Under the pieces are notes generated by a model. It had not been told where the DNA came from and searched no databases. It worked only from the letters and a program-made list of their open reading frames with translations. Source: Erythroxylum novogranatense (taxonomy: Eukaryota > Streptophyta > Magnoliopsida > Malpighiales > Erythroxylaceae). Taken from it: 64,000 nucleotides of DNA. The stretch lies in the NCBI GenBank assembly GCA_029891385.1, contig JAIWQS010000236.1:1475501-1539500 (forward strand), read 5' to 3'. The translations under genes were made by a program, and so were the position numbers. Numbering within the stretch: the stretch's first letter is position 1; every line of letters starts with the position of its first letter. Of the stretch, positions 1-11,206 are shown in pieces.

Positions 1-1595
1 GTTTTTGTTTAGATTTATCATGTTTGAAGCTTAGGATAATTCTGATATATTAGAATTGCTAAATAGGTTAGTTGTAAAGTGAAGAAGTTAAAGGAAGGTG
101 AAAAAAGGAAAAAAAAAGAAAGAAGAAGTTTCAGAGTCGAAGGTTGAAGACGGTGAATAGTGCAAAATAGTGAATTGTGAACAGTGTCGGTGAACAGTGT
201 CTTGCTACAGTGTCCCTACGTATTTGTGAACAGTAGTCATACGTATTTTTTTCACCCAAAAATGTATAACGGCTAGGTAATAATGGCTAGTTAACGGTCA
301 AAAAGCTTAGTTTACAAAATGCTCTATAAATTGATACCACTCATCCATCATTTACTTCATCCCTTACCTCACAAGTGATTCTTGACGAAACCAAATTTCA
401 AATGTTATCCGCTATTTCATTTTTTTTCTCTACGCTTATTATTATGTATCTTTGTTTCATTCTTAGTGTAGAGCTAAATGATTCATTTCGACTCTTTTTT
501 TCTTCTTAACATGTTCTATGATCGTTATGTTGCTTATTGGCATAGCATTTGAGAATTAATGTAATTTGTACATTTTTGATTTAATAAAGACTTGCTTTTA
601 TTTGAATACTCGTAGTATCGCTAATTTCTGAAACTTCATGGATCATTTGGTACTATGAGTTGTTGATTAATCCGGAAATTTTTCATGAACATGCATCATA
701 CTCGGTTATCATCTGATAATTAAGCCAATAATAATTTGTGTCCGTGTTCCTATTATAGAGGAAAGACCTTTGCCGGATATTGTCGGACAATAAACACTAA
801 GGCGATTTAGGTAAATGTCTGGTCGATAATTTCAAGACGTAATATAGGTAGAAAATTTGATGTAAGTACCTTAGGTACACTAGATGATGTCTATGATTGA
901 TTTATTGGAAGTGCTATTTTTCGCATATGAAATGACTGAAATGACCTTATTTTTTTTTACAACTGTTAAGTCCTAGTTGTGGGTAAATAGGCATGCCTAG
1001 AAGGGTCTGCAGCTGCTCCTGTTATTTGACACTTTGGTGTCTCCTGATATCGAGACATATGTCTCTCCTGCTGATACTAATTATGGTATCTCCTATATAA
1101 GTCCGTTACCACTTCTATTCATGGATTGATAGTTGGATTTGTTCTCTATTCTGATATCTGTTTGATTCTGATATAAACTAAAATATATTCTGATTATGAA
1201 GGATCTCCGTGTTACGTAGATTACTTTTAGTATAAAAATCATTAAAATGCATTCTTTCATTTTCAAATCGGTTAATATAGATTAGTTATTACTCACTAAG
1301 CTATATGCTTATACGATGGATTTGCCCCGTGTAGGTTCGGAGCTAAGAGATTAAGGACTGGGACAAGTCAACCGCAGTGGCCAAAAAGAGTCTGAGTTTT
1401 GTGTTGCACGAAAATGTATTTTGTTTGGTTTGTTTGGGCCTGTTAATATTCTTTCGATTTGTTTCTGAAATTATGAGATGTATTATATGTGTGTTACGTT
1501 TAGTTTTTAAAAATGCATGTGTGAAACGTTTTGATTTGTTTGTCCTGTCTTGGGTGGCATCCATTTATCCTCCCAGGAAGTATTTGGGTGTTACA
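1..1595 (+). repeat. Right end of a Ty3/gypsy-type LTR, cut by the window edge
   Basis: No gene is visible here. The stretch ends in TTTGGGTGTTACA at 1583-1595, the usual 3' terminus (TGTTACA) of plant gypsy LTRs of the TGTAAC...GTTACA class. Immediately after it, sequence homologous to the interior of a copia LTR resumes at 1596. A TATA-like CTATATAAG lies near 1093. The short open frames here look random. The left end is outside the window, so length, lineage and target duplication cannot be checked. That this is an LTR is inferred from the terminus and from the abrupt junction. Confidence 0.5.
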
Positions 1596-2078
1596 CAAAC
1601 GGTCTCACTTAAAACCCGGCCTCCTAGACAGAAATTACGTGCACGGTGTACTTATCACAACCTAAACTCGTGTACACACACGAACAATAAATACACTCAA
1701 ATAAATTGAACACAACACTACAAATATACCCAATAAATAATATTGAATACTATAAATGTGGAATAAATAAAAGAGATAAGAAAAGAACACACCTGAAAAT
1801 TGATAACGAAGTTTGGCCAATTTTGCCTACTTCTCCGAGCACCACTTAAGGCAGCCTGCTCTCATTAAGAAGAGAATACTAAATTTGATATGTATACAAC
1901 TTTTGAGTATTTTATCAAATTGTTTGGGATGAGATTGATTAGGAGGGGAAGGAGTTATTTTATAACTTAGCAAACTCATCCCATCTTCATTTCTTCCCAA
2001 TATGGATAGAAATTTTGCCACTAACCACCAACCAAAGTCAAAAAAATACCAAGTCTTTAAAGTCAACATAATACAACA
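1596..2078 (-). repeat. Copia 3' LTR, truncated
   Basis: This stretch matches 6405-6881 closely, including the shared blocks around GTGCACGGTGTA and ACACACGAACAATAAATACA, and ends in ACAACA at 2078 beside the purine tract. About 146 bp, the counterpart of 6259-6404, is missing at the left, where gypsy-type sequence ends with TGTTACA. Several substitutions and small indels separate the two LTRs, so the insertion is not recent. Confidence 0.85.
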
Positions 2079-2175
2079 AATCTCCACCTTGGCACAATTT
2101 CGGATCCCACCAAATAGAAGCATCATTCATCCTCCCAATCAAACAAAACAGCCTTTTGCGCCCTCAGGCGCCAAC

Positions 2176-3744
2176 TCAAATTTGCAGGATATTGACCAAG
2201 TCTAAACAATGTTCAAACTTGGCTTTTGTAACCACCTTGGTCAGCATATTTGCAAAATTCTCTGTAGTCCGAATTTTCAGAATAAGTATCTCCTCTTCTT
2301 CCAGAATTTTCCGCACAAAGTGATAACGAACATCAACGTGCTTCGTCCTTGCATGAAAGACTTGATTTTTTGCTAAATGAATAGCACTCTGACTGTCAGA
2401 ATATACCTCAAGTTGTTTCTGACCAACTTCCAAGTCTTTAAGTAACCCATGAAGCCAAATTGCTTCTTTCACAGCTTTTGTAATAGCCATATACTCAGCC
2501 TCTGTTGTAGACAAAGCCACCGTTGACTGCAAAGTAGACTTCCAACTAACTGGTGCCTTTGCTAAAGTGAACAAATAGCCAGTTGTAGACCGTCACTTAT
2601 CTAAGTCACCTGCATAGTCAGAATCACAATATCCAACTACACGTTAACTAAGTAATTCATCCTGCGCAAATGCTAAACCAACATCTATGGTATGTAGGAT
2701 ATACCGTAGAATCCATTTCACAGATTGCCAATGAACCTTACCCGGATCATGCATGTACCTGCTTACAACACTTACTGCCTGTTAAATATCGGGCCTAGTA
2801 CACACCATTGCATACATCAAGCTTCCTACTACATTAGCATAAGGGACTTTTGCTATGTATTCTCGTTCTTCATCCGTCTTTGGAGATAACTGGCTACTTA
2901 GTTTCAAATGAGGAGCAATTGGGGTACTTACAGGTTTTGAAACTTCATGTATACCAAAACGTTGTAATACCTTTTTCAAATACTGCTTCTGTGACAACCA
3001 AAGGTTGCCTCTCTCTCTATCCCTGCTTATCTCCATGCCGAGAATCTTCTTTGCTTCTCTCAAATCCTTCATCTCGAACTCTTTACTCAACTGAACCTTC
3101 AATATGTCAATTTCACTTTGACTTTTTGTCGTAATCAGCATATCTTCAACATATAAGAGTAGGTAGATGTAGGACCCATCTTGAAGTCTGCGCAAATATA
3201 CACAATGATCATATTTACTTCTTGTGTATTTCTGACCCTTCATAAACTTGTCAAATCGTTTGTACCATTGCCTCGGTGATTGCTTCAATCCGTACAACGA
3301 TTTGTTCAATTTGCAAATCCAGTTTTCTTTACCAGCAACTTTGAATCCATCTAGCTGAGACATATAGATTTCCTCCTCCAAATCACCGTGTAAGAATGCG
3401 ATTTTCACATCAAGTTGAGCTAGCTCCAAATTCAACTGCGCTATCAAGGCCAACAAAATTCTAATGGAAAAATGTTTAACAACCGGAGAAAATACATCAT
3501 TATAATCAATTCCTTCCTTCTGTGCGTAGCCTTAGCCACTAACTTTGCCTTGTAGCGAATATCATCTTTATCAGGAAATCCTTCTTTCTTTGCAAATGCC
3601 CATTTGCATCCAATTGCCTTCTTTCCCTTCAGTAGTTGTGTCAGCTTCCATGTCTTGTTCTTCTCAAGAGATTGCATTTTCTCTTCCATTGCACCTGCCC
3701 ATCTTCCACTTTCTGAACTTTGGATTGCTTCTGGGAAGGTAGAT
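2176..3744 (-). pseudogene. Copia reverse transcriptase and RNase H, broken
   Basis: The RT part starts near 3744 with the copia 'W..AM..E..SLEKN.TW' block and continues in another frame at 3456-2782. It carries a DVK.AFLHGDLEEEIYM block and a YVEDM box where functional copies have YVDDM: the second catalytic aspartate is glutamate. The RNase H domain (2574-2176) has STTEAEY, the DSQSAI block and ARTKHVDVRYHF, as in copia elements. At least two frame breaks or stops lie between the blocks (near 3450 and 2580-2780). RT would normally copy the element RNA inside a virus-like particle; this one is inactive. Confidence 0.88.
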
Positions 3745-3759
3745 GGAACATCATCAACA

Positions 3760-4766
3760 ACTGGAAGTGCATAAGCTACTATGTCAGTAAAACGAGCAGG
3801 TTTCTGAATCTCTCGTCTTGTCCTTCTAACGGCAATTGACTCTGATTGTTGTGAAGGTTCTTGGGTCGGAACCTCTTCCTCATCTGACGCTTCTTCTGCT
3901 ATAGGAGAGTCATTAGTAGTGCTTTTCGCTGGGATCACTACTGTCTGTTCAAACTCTACCTGCTTCGGTATACACTCCACCTGCTGTGAAGTACTATTAG
4001 CCCCTTCTAGAGTTACCTTATTTAACACGACAGATTCATCAAAGGTAACATCCCTACTGACAATTGTCTTCTTTGACTCTAGACACCACAAACGGTATCT
4101 CTTAACTCCAGCATTGAAGCCCATAAATAGAGCCTTCTTTGCTCGTGGGTCTAACTTTGATTCATTCACATGATAATATGCAGTATAACCAAAAATATGC
4201 AAAGAATCGTAATCTGTTGCAGGTTTCCCAGACCATACCTCTAATGGAGTCTTGCCACTAATTGCAGATGATGGAAAACGATTAATGAGATGTTGAGCGT
4301 ATGTCACTGCCTCAGCCCAAAACTTTCTGCCTAACCCAGCATTAGACAACATACAACAAACTTTCTCCACCAGTGTCCTGTTCATACGCTCCGACATCCC
4401 ATTCTGCTGTGGTGTTTTTCTAACTGTAAAGTGACGAACTATACCAGACTCTTGACATACCTCTAGGAAAGGATCACTCTTGTATTCTCCACCATTGTCT
4501 GCATCGGAGAACTTTGATCTTTCTTCCGTCTCGGTTTTCAACTGAGCTTTCCACTTAAGAAAATTCAAAGTACATCATTTTTGTTCTTCATAGTAAACAC
4601 CCAAACTCTTCGAAAAATCATCAACAAAAGTGACAAAATAATGCCTACCTCCAAGAGATGGAGTCTTAGCAGGTCCCCATACATATGAGTGCACATAATC
4701 CAAAATTCCCTTAGTATTATGAATAGTAGTGCCAAATTTCACTCTTCGTTGTTTTCCATAATACAA
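3760..4766 (-). pseudogene. Copia integrase, broken
   Basis: This is the integrase core and C-terminal region of the copia polyprotein. Visible landmarks are the HSYVWGP and FVTFVDDFSK stretch (4766-4575), a stop and frameshift at about 4568-4575, then ADNGGEYKS (catalytic Asp region), QNGMSERMNRTLVEK (catalytic Glu region), and the conserved HIFGYTAYYHV and RAKKALFMGF blocks downstream. Integrase inserts the element cDNA into the host chromosome. The order INT before RT identifies the Ty1/copia superfamily. The frame break makes this copy non-functional. Confidence 0.87.
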
Positions 4767-5148
4767 TGCTCACAAAATTCTAATTTGCAAGTCTTGTACC
4801 TTTTAATAATCCTTGCTTGGCAAGAATTTGCAAGGATTTTTCACCAAAGATGTCCCAACCGCATATGCCACAACTTTGTTGCCTCTACATCCTTCTTGCT
4901 ACTAGAAGTTTCTTGCCATCGTCCCAACAATGTATTTCCTTGGTAGTAATACAAATTATTTTTCCTTATGCCTTTCAACATCACAAGTGCTCACGAAGTT
5001 GCCTTAAGAATTCCATCTCGCATCATCACAACTAGACCTTTTGATTCTAAGGTCCCCAAAGAGATGAGATTCTTTTTCAATTTCGGCACATACCGCACGT
5101 CCCTCAAAATTCTGGTGGATCCATCATGATTCCTCAGCTTGATTGAAC

Positions 5149-5937
5149 CTATTTCAGCTGTTTTACATGGATTGTCATTACCATGTAAACAACTTTTCCA
5201 TCAATTTCTTCAAAATCAAAGAACCACTCCCGAATGGGAGACATATGATAAGTGCAACCTGAATTCAGAATCCACTCGCCTGAATGGAATGTTGAAGGTG
5301 ATACCACCAAAGAGACATCTGACTCTGCATCACTTTTACATTCTGCAACATTTGCATCTTGCGGAGCCTTTCCTTTCTTCTTTAATTTTAGACAGTCTTT
5401 CTTCCAGTGCCCTTTCTCATAACAGAAAGCACACACTTCTTTTGCAACTCTGCTTTTTGATTTGGATCTTCCCTTCGACTGACTCTGTTGACAACCTCTT
5501 GCCACAAATGCTTCATCTTCTGTAACCGCTTTACTTTTTATTTTATCTTGCTTTCTCAACTCATGACTATACAAAGCATAACACACAGCATCTAAAGACA
5601 CATTCTCCTTCCCATGAAGTAAAGTAGTTTCTAAGTGTTTAAATTCATCCGGAAGGGATGATAACAACATCAAAGCCAAGTCTTCATCTTCAAATTTCAC
5701 ATCCAAATTCAACAGGTCTGCTACTAACTGATTAAACATAGTGATGTGTTCATTCATAGTTGTACCTAGTCGGTAATCAAATCGGAACAGCTTTTTCTTC
5801 ATAAGGAGCTTATTCTGACCACTCTTTTTCATAAATTTGTCCTCCAATGCCTTCCACAATTTGTATGCAGAAGTTTCGTTCTTGAAAGCATACTTCTGCT
5901 CCCTAGACAAACATGATCGAATTGTTCCGCATGCCAA
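5149..5937 (-). pseudogene. Copia Gag and start of protease
   Basis: The gag domain is of the copia UBN2 type (SAYKLWKALEDKFM, LLSSLPDEFKHLETTLL), followed by a basic linker and one zinc knuckle with CX2CX4HX4C spacing (CAFCYEKGHWKKDC). The protease start reads WILNSGCTYHM. Functional copia proteases have Asp-Ser-Gly at this active site, so D to N at the catalytic position is a likely inactivating change. The frame is open over about 260 residues. The N-terminal start lies further right (5940-6240) but is interrupted by stops. Confidence 0.87.
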
Positions 5938-6244
5938 CCTATTTATGATACTCTAATCCTTATCTTCTACATATTCGGTTTATTTTCTTCAATAGCTATG
6001 TCAAGGCCTTGTTGAAAAGGAAATCCGAACCTCACCTGCCACATCCCAAAATGACCAAGACCATCAAATATTTCCACCGCCAACTTCATACTTGACATTG
6101 GAGTCCTCACCACGAGGAAGTCGATGTCACCTGTGTCATATTTGATATGTCTCTAGTTGTTGGTGAATTTCTGAGCGTCATTATAGACTCAAATAATAGT
6201 ATTCAATATTACAAATATTACAAACAAACTAAAGGATAAACCTT

Positions 6245-6256
6245 GGCTCGATACCA
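6245..6256 (-). promoter_or_regulatory. Primer-binding site of the copia element
   Basis: The minus strand reads TGGTATCGAGCC, the initiator-Met-tRNA 3'-end complement used by plant copia elements, two bases inside the 5' LTR. Confidence 0.8.
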
Positions 6257-6258
6257 CT

Positions 6259-6881
6259 TGTTGGGAAAATCGGGTATTTTTTCCTCTAAGGTAAACAACT
6301 AGTGAAGTGAACCGATTCGGTAATATCCAGGAAAGACCGCCGAACGGACTCCTAAGACAGTATTACCATTCCACGTAAGATCCCAAAAAAGGACGGAGGG
6401 GTCACAAACGGTCCCACTTAAAACTCAAACCTCTGAGCGAAATTACGTGCACGGTGTATTTATCACAACCTAAACACGTGTACACACACGAACAATAAAT
6501 ACACTCAAATAAATTGATCACAACACTACAAATATACCCGACAAATAATATTGAATACTATAAATGCGGAATAAATAAAAGAGATAAGGAAAGAACACAC
6601 GAAAATTGATAACGGAGTTCGGCCAATTTGCCTACTTCTAGAAAGCACCACTTAAAACTGCTCTCATTAAGAAGAGAATACTAAATTTGATACGTATACA
6701 ACTTTTGAGTATTTTATCAAATTGTTTGGGATGAGATTGATTAGGAGGGGAATGAGTTATTTTATAACTTAGCAAACTCCTCCCATCTTCATTTCTTCCC
6801 AATATGGGATAGAAATTTTGCCACCAACCACCAACCAAAGTCAAAAAAATACCAAGTCTTTAAAGTCAACATAATACAACA
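6259..6881 (-). repeat. Copia 5' LTR, complete (623 bp)
   Basis: The repeat is bounded by the short inverted ends TGTTG and CAACA. The part from 6405 to 6881 is repeated at 1596-2078. The outer flank begins TTTAC at 6882; the matching target duplication cannot be tested because the other end is lost. Confidence 0.88.
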
Positions 6882-8600
6882 TTTACCTCTTACGGGCTGA
6901 CCCGGTGTGAACGAGAATTAGTCTGAGAGTGGATGGCTTTAAGGCGCCTTCTCACAATTAGGACCCTCCTAAGACACCTCGTGAGCTAACAAAAAAAAAG
7001 AAGATTTTGATAGTGTTTCTGCTAGAGTTATAACAGGCTTTCTTGCCATTTGTGAAGGTGCCTAGTGGTTGGAGAATTGATCCAGTTGTAACTAATCTTT
7101 GTAAAAATCACTGTTGTTGAGGATGACAATGGGTCGAGCACGAGTAGGTTCGGACTGTTAAAACGTCTTCGTTTTGATTTTAAAATTTTTTAAATCCACA
7201 TATGTTATTTTAAAATTTTTCTTCAAAACGTCATTGTTTTAGGATAAGGGATTCAAGCCGACTGCTCAAACTTGAACCCAAACTCGATCCAAAATATGAC
7301 CAAGCAACACCTACACGATTTACAATAATTAAACAATTGGTTTAACTATAAAATTTTTGAACTTTTTAAATTTTTATTAGATTTTTAACTTTTCAACTCG
7401 AGTTACTTTAATAATTTTTATTAGTAAATATTGACCAATTAATTAATTAATCAATCAATTTTCATAAATTAATAACTTCTTATAAACTAAAAGAAATGAA
7501 TTAATTTTATTGAACAATCTTTTTTAATTAAATTTAAATTTTCAATAGGTAAGAACAATCTCTTTCAATCATATTTCAATTTTTAATTTTTTAATTCTTT
7601 AACCAAATTTATAACAGCTTTAATATCAGTAAAACCTTTAAACGTTAAATCTCCTATCTTACCAATTTAACTTTCAATTTAATTTTTAAAACACTGCTCA
7701 TCCTACATATATGCCCAGAATTGTAAAAGAAGAATTTTATCTTGTTACCCTAAAATGGTCTTCTTTACATGACCATATTGAACTCACTTATTGGAATTTT
7801 TTAAAATTTTGAGAAACAATATAAAGTATATTATAAAATATCAATATTTTAAAAATCAGATAAAAATAAATTGGTGAAATAAGAGGTTTAAGGTTTAAAT
7901 GGTTCAAATGATATTAGAGCATCAAAAATTTGTTAAGGATTGAATAAAATTAAAGAATTTAAAATATGATTGTTATTAAGTTTAATTAAATAAATAAATT
8001 GTTAAATAAAAATTAATTGACTTATTTTAGTTTAAAAGGATTTATTAATTTGTAAAAATTAATTGATGATTAATAAATTGATCAATTTTTAACAATAAAA
8101 GTTATTAAAATAAATTGAACCTAAAAATTAAAAACTAAACTTAAATTTAGTTTGTTCAACATTTTACAATTAAACTAACTGAATCAGTTAAATTTTTTAA
8201 TGACGGTGAGAGACTATATTTTAAAAAGTTAATAGATTTTCTTGGAAACTTCACTAAAGAAAACTCCAAAAAGAAAAGAATTGAATGAATTTTGAAGAGA
8301 TGTTTACTTATATATTATAATAATTAAATTTTAACCATTATTTAATTAAAATATTTGAATTTTGTGTCATAAAAGGCTAAAACTAAAATAATATAAATTT
8401 AAAGTTAAGTTTTTATCGAAGCTAATTATTTAGTAAATCACATCATATCTCATTATTAAAAATAAACAAATCATAAAATATTTTTCTTTTTATTATAAAT
8501 AAAATTCAATAAAAGTAAGATTAATATTAAAGATTTTTACTAAAATTTAAAATGAAACGATATTATTTATTTCATAATTTAAAATATTATTGACTAAAAG
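6882..8600. other. Intergenic AT-rich DNA without recognisable gene
   Basis: The stretch is rich in A and T, with scattered TTAATTAA-like tracts and no open frame resembling a protein family. The more mixed sequence after about 8610 should belong to the promoter and 5' UTR of the following mannose-1-phosphate guanylyltransferase gene. Confidence 0.6.
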
Positions 8601-8815
8601 TAAAGAAGAATTACCTGCGATGAATATCCATCGCGCTTTGATGCTGCGTCATTTTCCCGGAATGACGTTGCAACAGCCAATCAAAAATAGCCACGTGTAT
8701 AATTAATCTAAACGATTCTAACTCCGATTCTTGAGAGACAACCAACATGTGTGAATCAGCCGACACAAGTAGAGATCTCAGAACACCCACCAGATCGAAT
8801 TTCTTAGAGATCACC

Positions 8816-9056
8816 GTAAGTTCTATGATCTAGTAGTAGTTCGGTTAGTTTTTGCGTTCGTTTTAAATGAACCCACATAAACCCTTCTTGGGTTTTGATT
8901 GAAGATATCTACTCGTGAAAATTCTATGGAGATTGGTCCGGAAATCCCATCAGAAAAGGGGAAATTTTTTTCCGGGAAAGTTTTGTCTTTTTCTTTATTA
9001 TCAATGCTTTATGAGCTGCTTGTGAATGTTGGTTTTGTATGTTCTTCTCTATGCAG
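8816..9056 (+). other. Likely 5'-UTR intron of the GMPP gene
   Basis: A good donor (ACC|GTAAGT, 8811-8821) and a pyrimidine-rich acceptor (CTATGCAG, 9049-9056) flank 241 bp just upstream of the start codon at 9078. A leader intron at this position is inferred, not proven. Confidence 0.5.
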
Positions 9057-9077
9057 GGTTGATTGTTTTGTGTAACC

Positions 9078-10614
9078 ATGAAAGCACTCATTCTTGTTGG
9101 AGGATTTGGAACTCGGCTGAGACCTTTGACACTCAGTGTGCCAAAGCCACTGGTTGATTTTGCTAATAAACCCATGATATTGCACCAGGTATTATTCGGT
9201 AAAACATTCCTTAAAGTAATTTTTGTGGTGTGTAGGAAACTGAACTTGACTGTAATGAGTACATTGTTCTTCACTAAATGATGTCTCTTCACAAAAGTTA
9301 AACCATGTGCTTCACAAGGGGTGAACTTTTATGATAGCATTGATACTTCTGTTTTGCAATTCGTGGAATCGGATTCAACATAGTCATTGTCTATTTGATT
9401 TGTAGTATTTGCTTTATTTGATCTCACTTAGCATTTGCATTATCTTCTTACAGATTGAAGCTCTCAAAGCTATTGGAGTCACTGAAGTAGTTTTGGCCAT
9501 CAATTACCAACCTGAGGTGAAGCTGAATAAATTCCCGTTTCTTGGTAACATCCATGGGTGATCGTGTGCTGAGCTTGATCTTAGCTGTTATTGATGGCTT
9601 GTTTGTCTTTAATGCAGGTGATGTTAAATTTCTTGAAAGAGTATGAGAAAAAGCTTGATATCAAGATCACCTGCTCACAAGAGACTGAACCTCTTGGGAC
9701 CGCCGGTCCCTTAGCTTTAGCTAGAGATAAACTCATTGATGACTCTGGTGATCCGTTTTTCGTCCTTAACAGTGATGTGATTAGTGAGTATCCTCTGAAA
9801 GAAATGATCCAATTTCACAAGAGTCATGGAATGGAAGCTTCCATTATGGTTACTAAGGTAGGCTTGTATTATCATTGATGTAGTTTAATTCATCGGAAGT
9901 GAAACTTTCTAAAATTGTCTTCCATTTCCTTTCTGTGTGAAGGTGGAAGAACCATCAAAATATGGTGTGGTGGTTATGGAAGAAAGTACTGGGAGAGTTG
10001 AGAAATTCGTCGAGAAGCCGAAAGTGTTTGTTGGGAACAAAATCAATGCTGGAATCTATCTGTTGAACCCTTCTGTTCTTGAGAAGATTGAGTTGAGGCC
10101 AACCTCCATTGAGAAAGAGGTCTTTCCAAAGATTGCTGCAGAGAAGCAGTTATATGCCATGGTCCTACCTGGTTTCTGGATGGACATTGGACAGCCAAAA
10201 GATTACATTAGCGGTCTCAGATTATACCTAGACTCCCTGAGGAAAGGTTCCTCCCCATACTTGGCATCGGGAGCTCATATTATTGGCAATGTTTTGGTGG
10301 ACGAGAGTGCTGTAATTGGGGATGGATGTCTGATTGGCCCTGATGTAGCCATAGGCCCAGGGTGTGTAATAGAGCCAGGGGTTAGGCTATCTCGCTGTTC
10401 TGTTATGCGAGGAGTCCGTATCAAGAAACATGCATGCATCTCTGGTAGTATCATTGGATGGCATTCAACGGTCGGGAGGTGGGCTCGCGTGGAGAACATG
10501 ACAATTTTAGGAGAAGACGTTCATATTGGTGATGAAGTTTACACTAATGGAGGCGTTGTCCTGCCTCACAAGGAAATAAAATCTAGTATCTTGAAGCCAC
10601 AGATTGTTATGTGA
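9078..10614 (+). CDS. CYT1/GMP1: Mannose-1-phosphate guanylyltransferase (GDP-mannose pyrophosphorylase)
   Basis: The enzyme makes GDP-mannose from mannose-1-phosphate and GTP in the cytosol. The product feeds ascorbate synthesis, cell-wall mannans, N-glycans and GPI anchors. Four exons join in frame: 9078-9188, 9454-9516, 9618-9857 and 9943-10614. They encode 361 residues, the same length as the Arabidopsis enzyme. The N-terminal nucleotidyltransferase domain begins [18 protein letters not shown], with the signature G-G-F-G-T-R (residues 8-13) and the PKPL lysine. [18 protein letters not shown] and FVEKPK blocks follow. The C-terminal third is a left-handed beta-helix with hexapeptide-like repeats ([16 protein letters not shown]). 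The protein ends in the family-typical ILKPQIVM. The ATG at 9078 is chosen because the family starts MKALI; no break is seen. Assignment is firm, though the family has several paralogues. Confidence 0.96.
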
Positions 10615-11206
10615 CATGAAGACTTGAAGGTATTTGGGTTGATCGCACCATTGAGAAGAAGTTTTAAAGGTTTTCTTTTCTTCCTTTTTTTTTTATTTTT
10701 GGAATACCTGCTGTGTAATCTACTTATTACTGTGTTACCTGAAGATTGCTTGTATTTTAATGATCTATAGCTCCTTGTACATTATTACATTACAATGTTC
10801 AGCCATTGATGTCTGATTATTCCTGATACAGAAACCTGATTCCAAAAAATTGACACCTGATCCGGAGCTGGTTACTTGCAGTTTGTCTTTAATTCCGAAT
10901 AGTTTAGCTTGAGTGTCCATCGAATGATGTTTGCATAATTTCATGGAAAATCAATTGAAAAATAAAGGTCAAGTGTGAGGACCAGGGATGAGAGTGCAGA
11001 AGCAGGCATCTCAATAGAACCAACAGTTGCAACCAAAAACCCAAGCTTGCATTAAGCAAGACCCTTTTAACGTAGTAACAACTGAATTACAAGATTGCCC
11101 AAGAATCAGGCATTTAATGACAGTCAACAAAAGAATTTGCATGTACAGTAGGAATGCCCTCGCTTGCAAATTAACCGAGGCAGGGCAAGAGCACTCAAAA
11201 AGTTGT
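10615..11206. other. 3' UTRs of the convergent GMPP and CASP-like genes
   Basis: The genes on either side converge. A T-rich tract at about 10675-10700 and AATGAT-type signals near 10757 fit the GMPP 3' end. The rest should include the 3' UTR of the minus-strand CASP-like gene. No separate coding region is seen. Confidence 0.5.

Larger units (their letters stand above)
1596..6881 (-). mobile_element. Ty1/copia LTR retrotransposon, degenerate, 3' LTR truncated
   Basis: A copia element reads right to left. The 5' LTR (6259-6881) is complete and begins and ends TGTTG...CAACA. A primer-binding site TGGTATCGAGCC (minus strand) lies at 6245-6256, two bases inside the LTR. Gag with a CCHC knuckle, protease, integrase, reverse transcriptase and RNase H follow in copia order (INT before RT). 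A purine-rich tract (minus strand, 2079-2095) precedes the 3' LTR remnant (1596-2078). Stops and frameshifts break the polyprotein at several points, so the copy is not autonomous. The left target duplication is lost, because the 3' LTR is cut where the gypsy LTR end abuts it. Confidence 0.9.

Noticed and set aside
1377..1709. Open frame of 110 residues
   Set aside because: It crosses the junction of the gypsy and copia LTRs and has no protein-like conservation.
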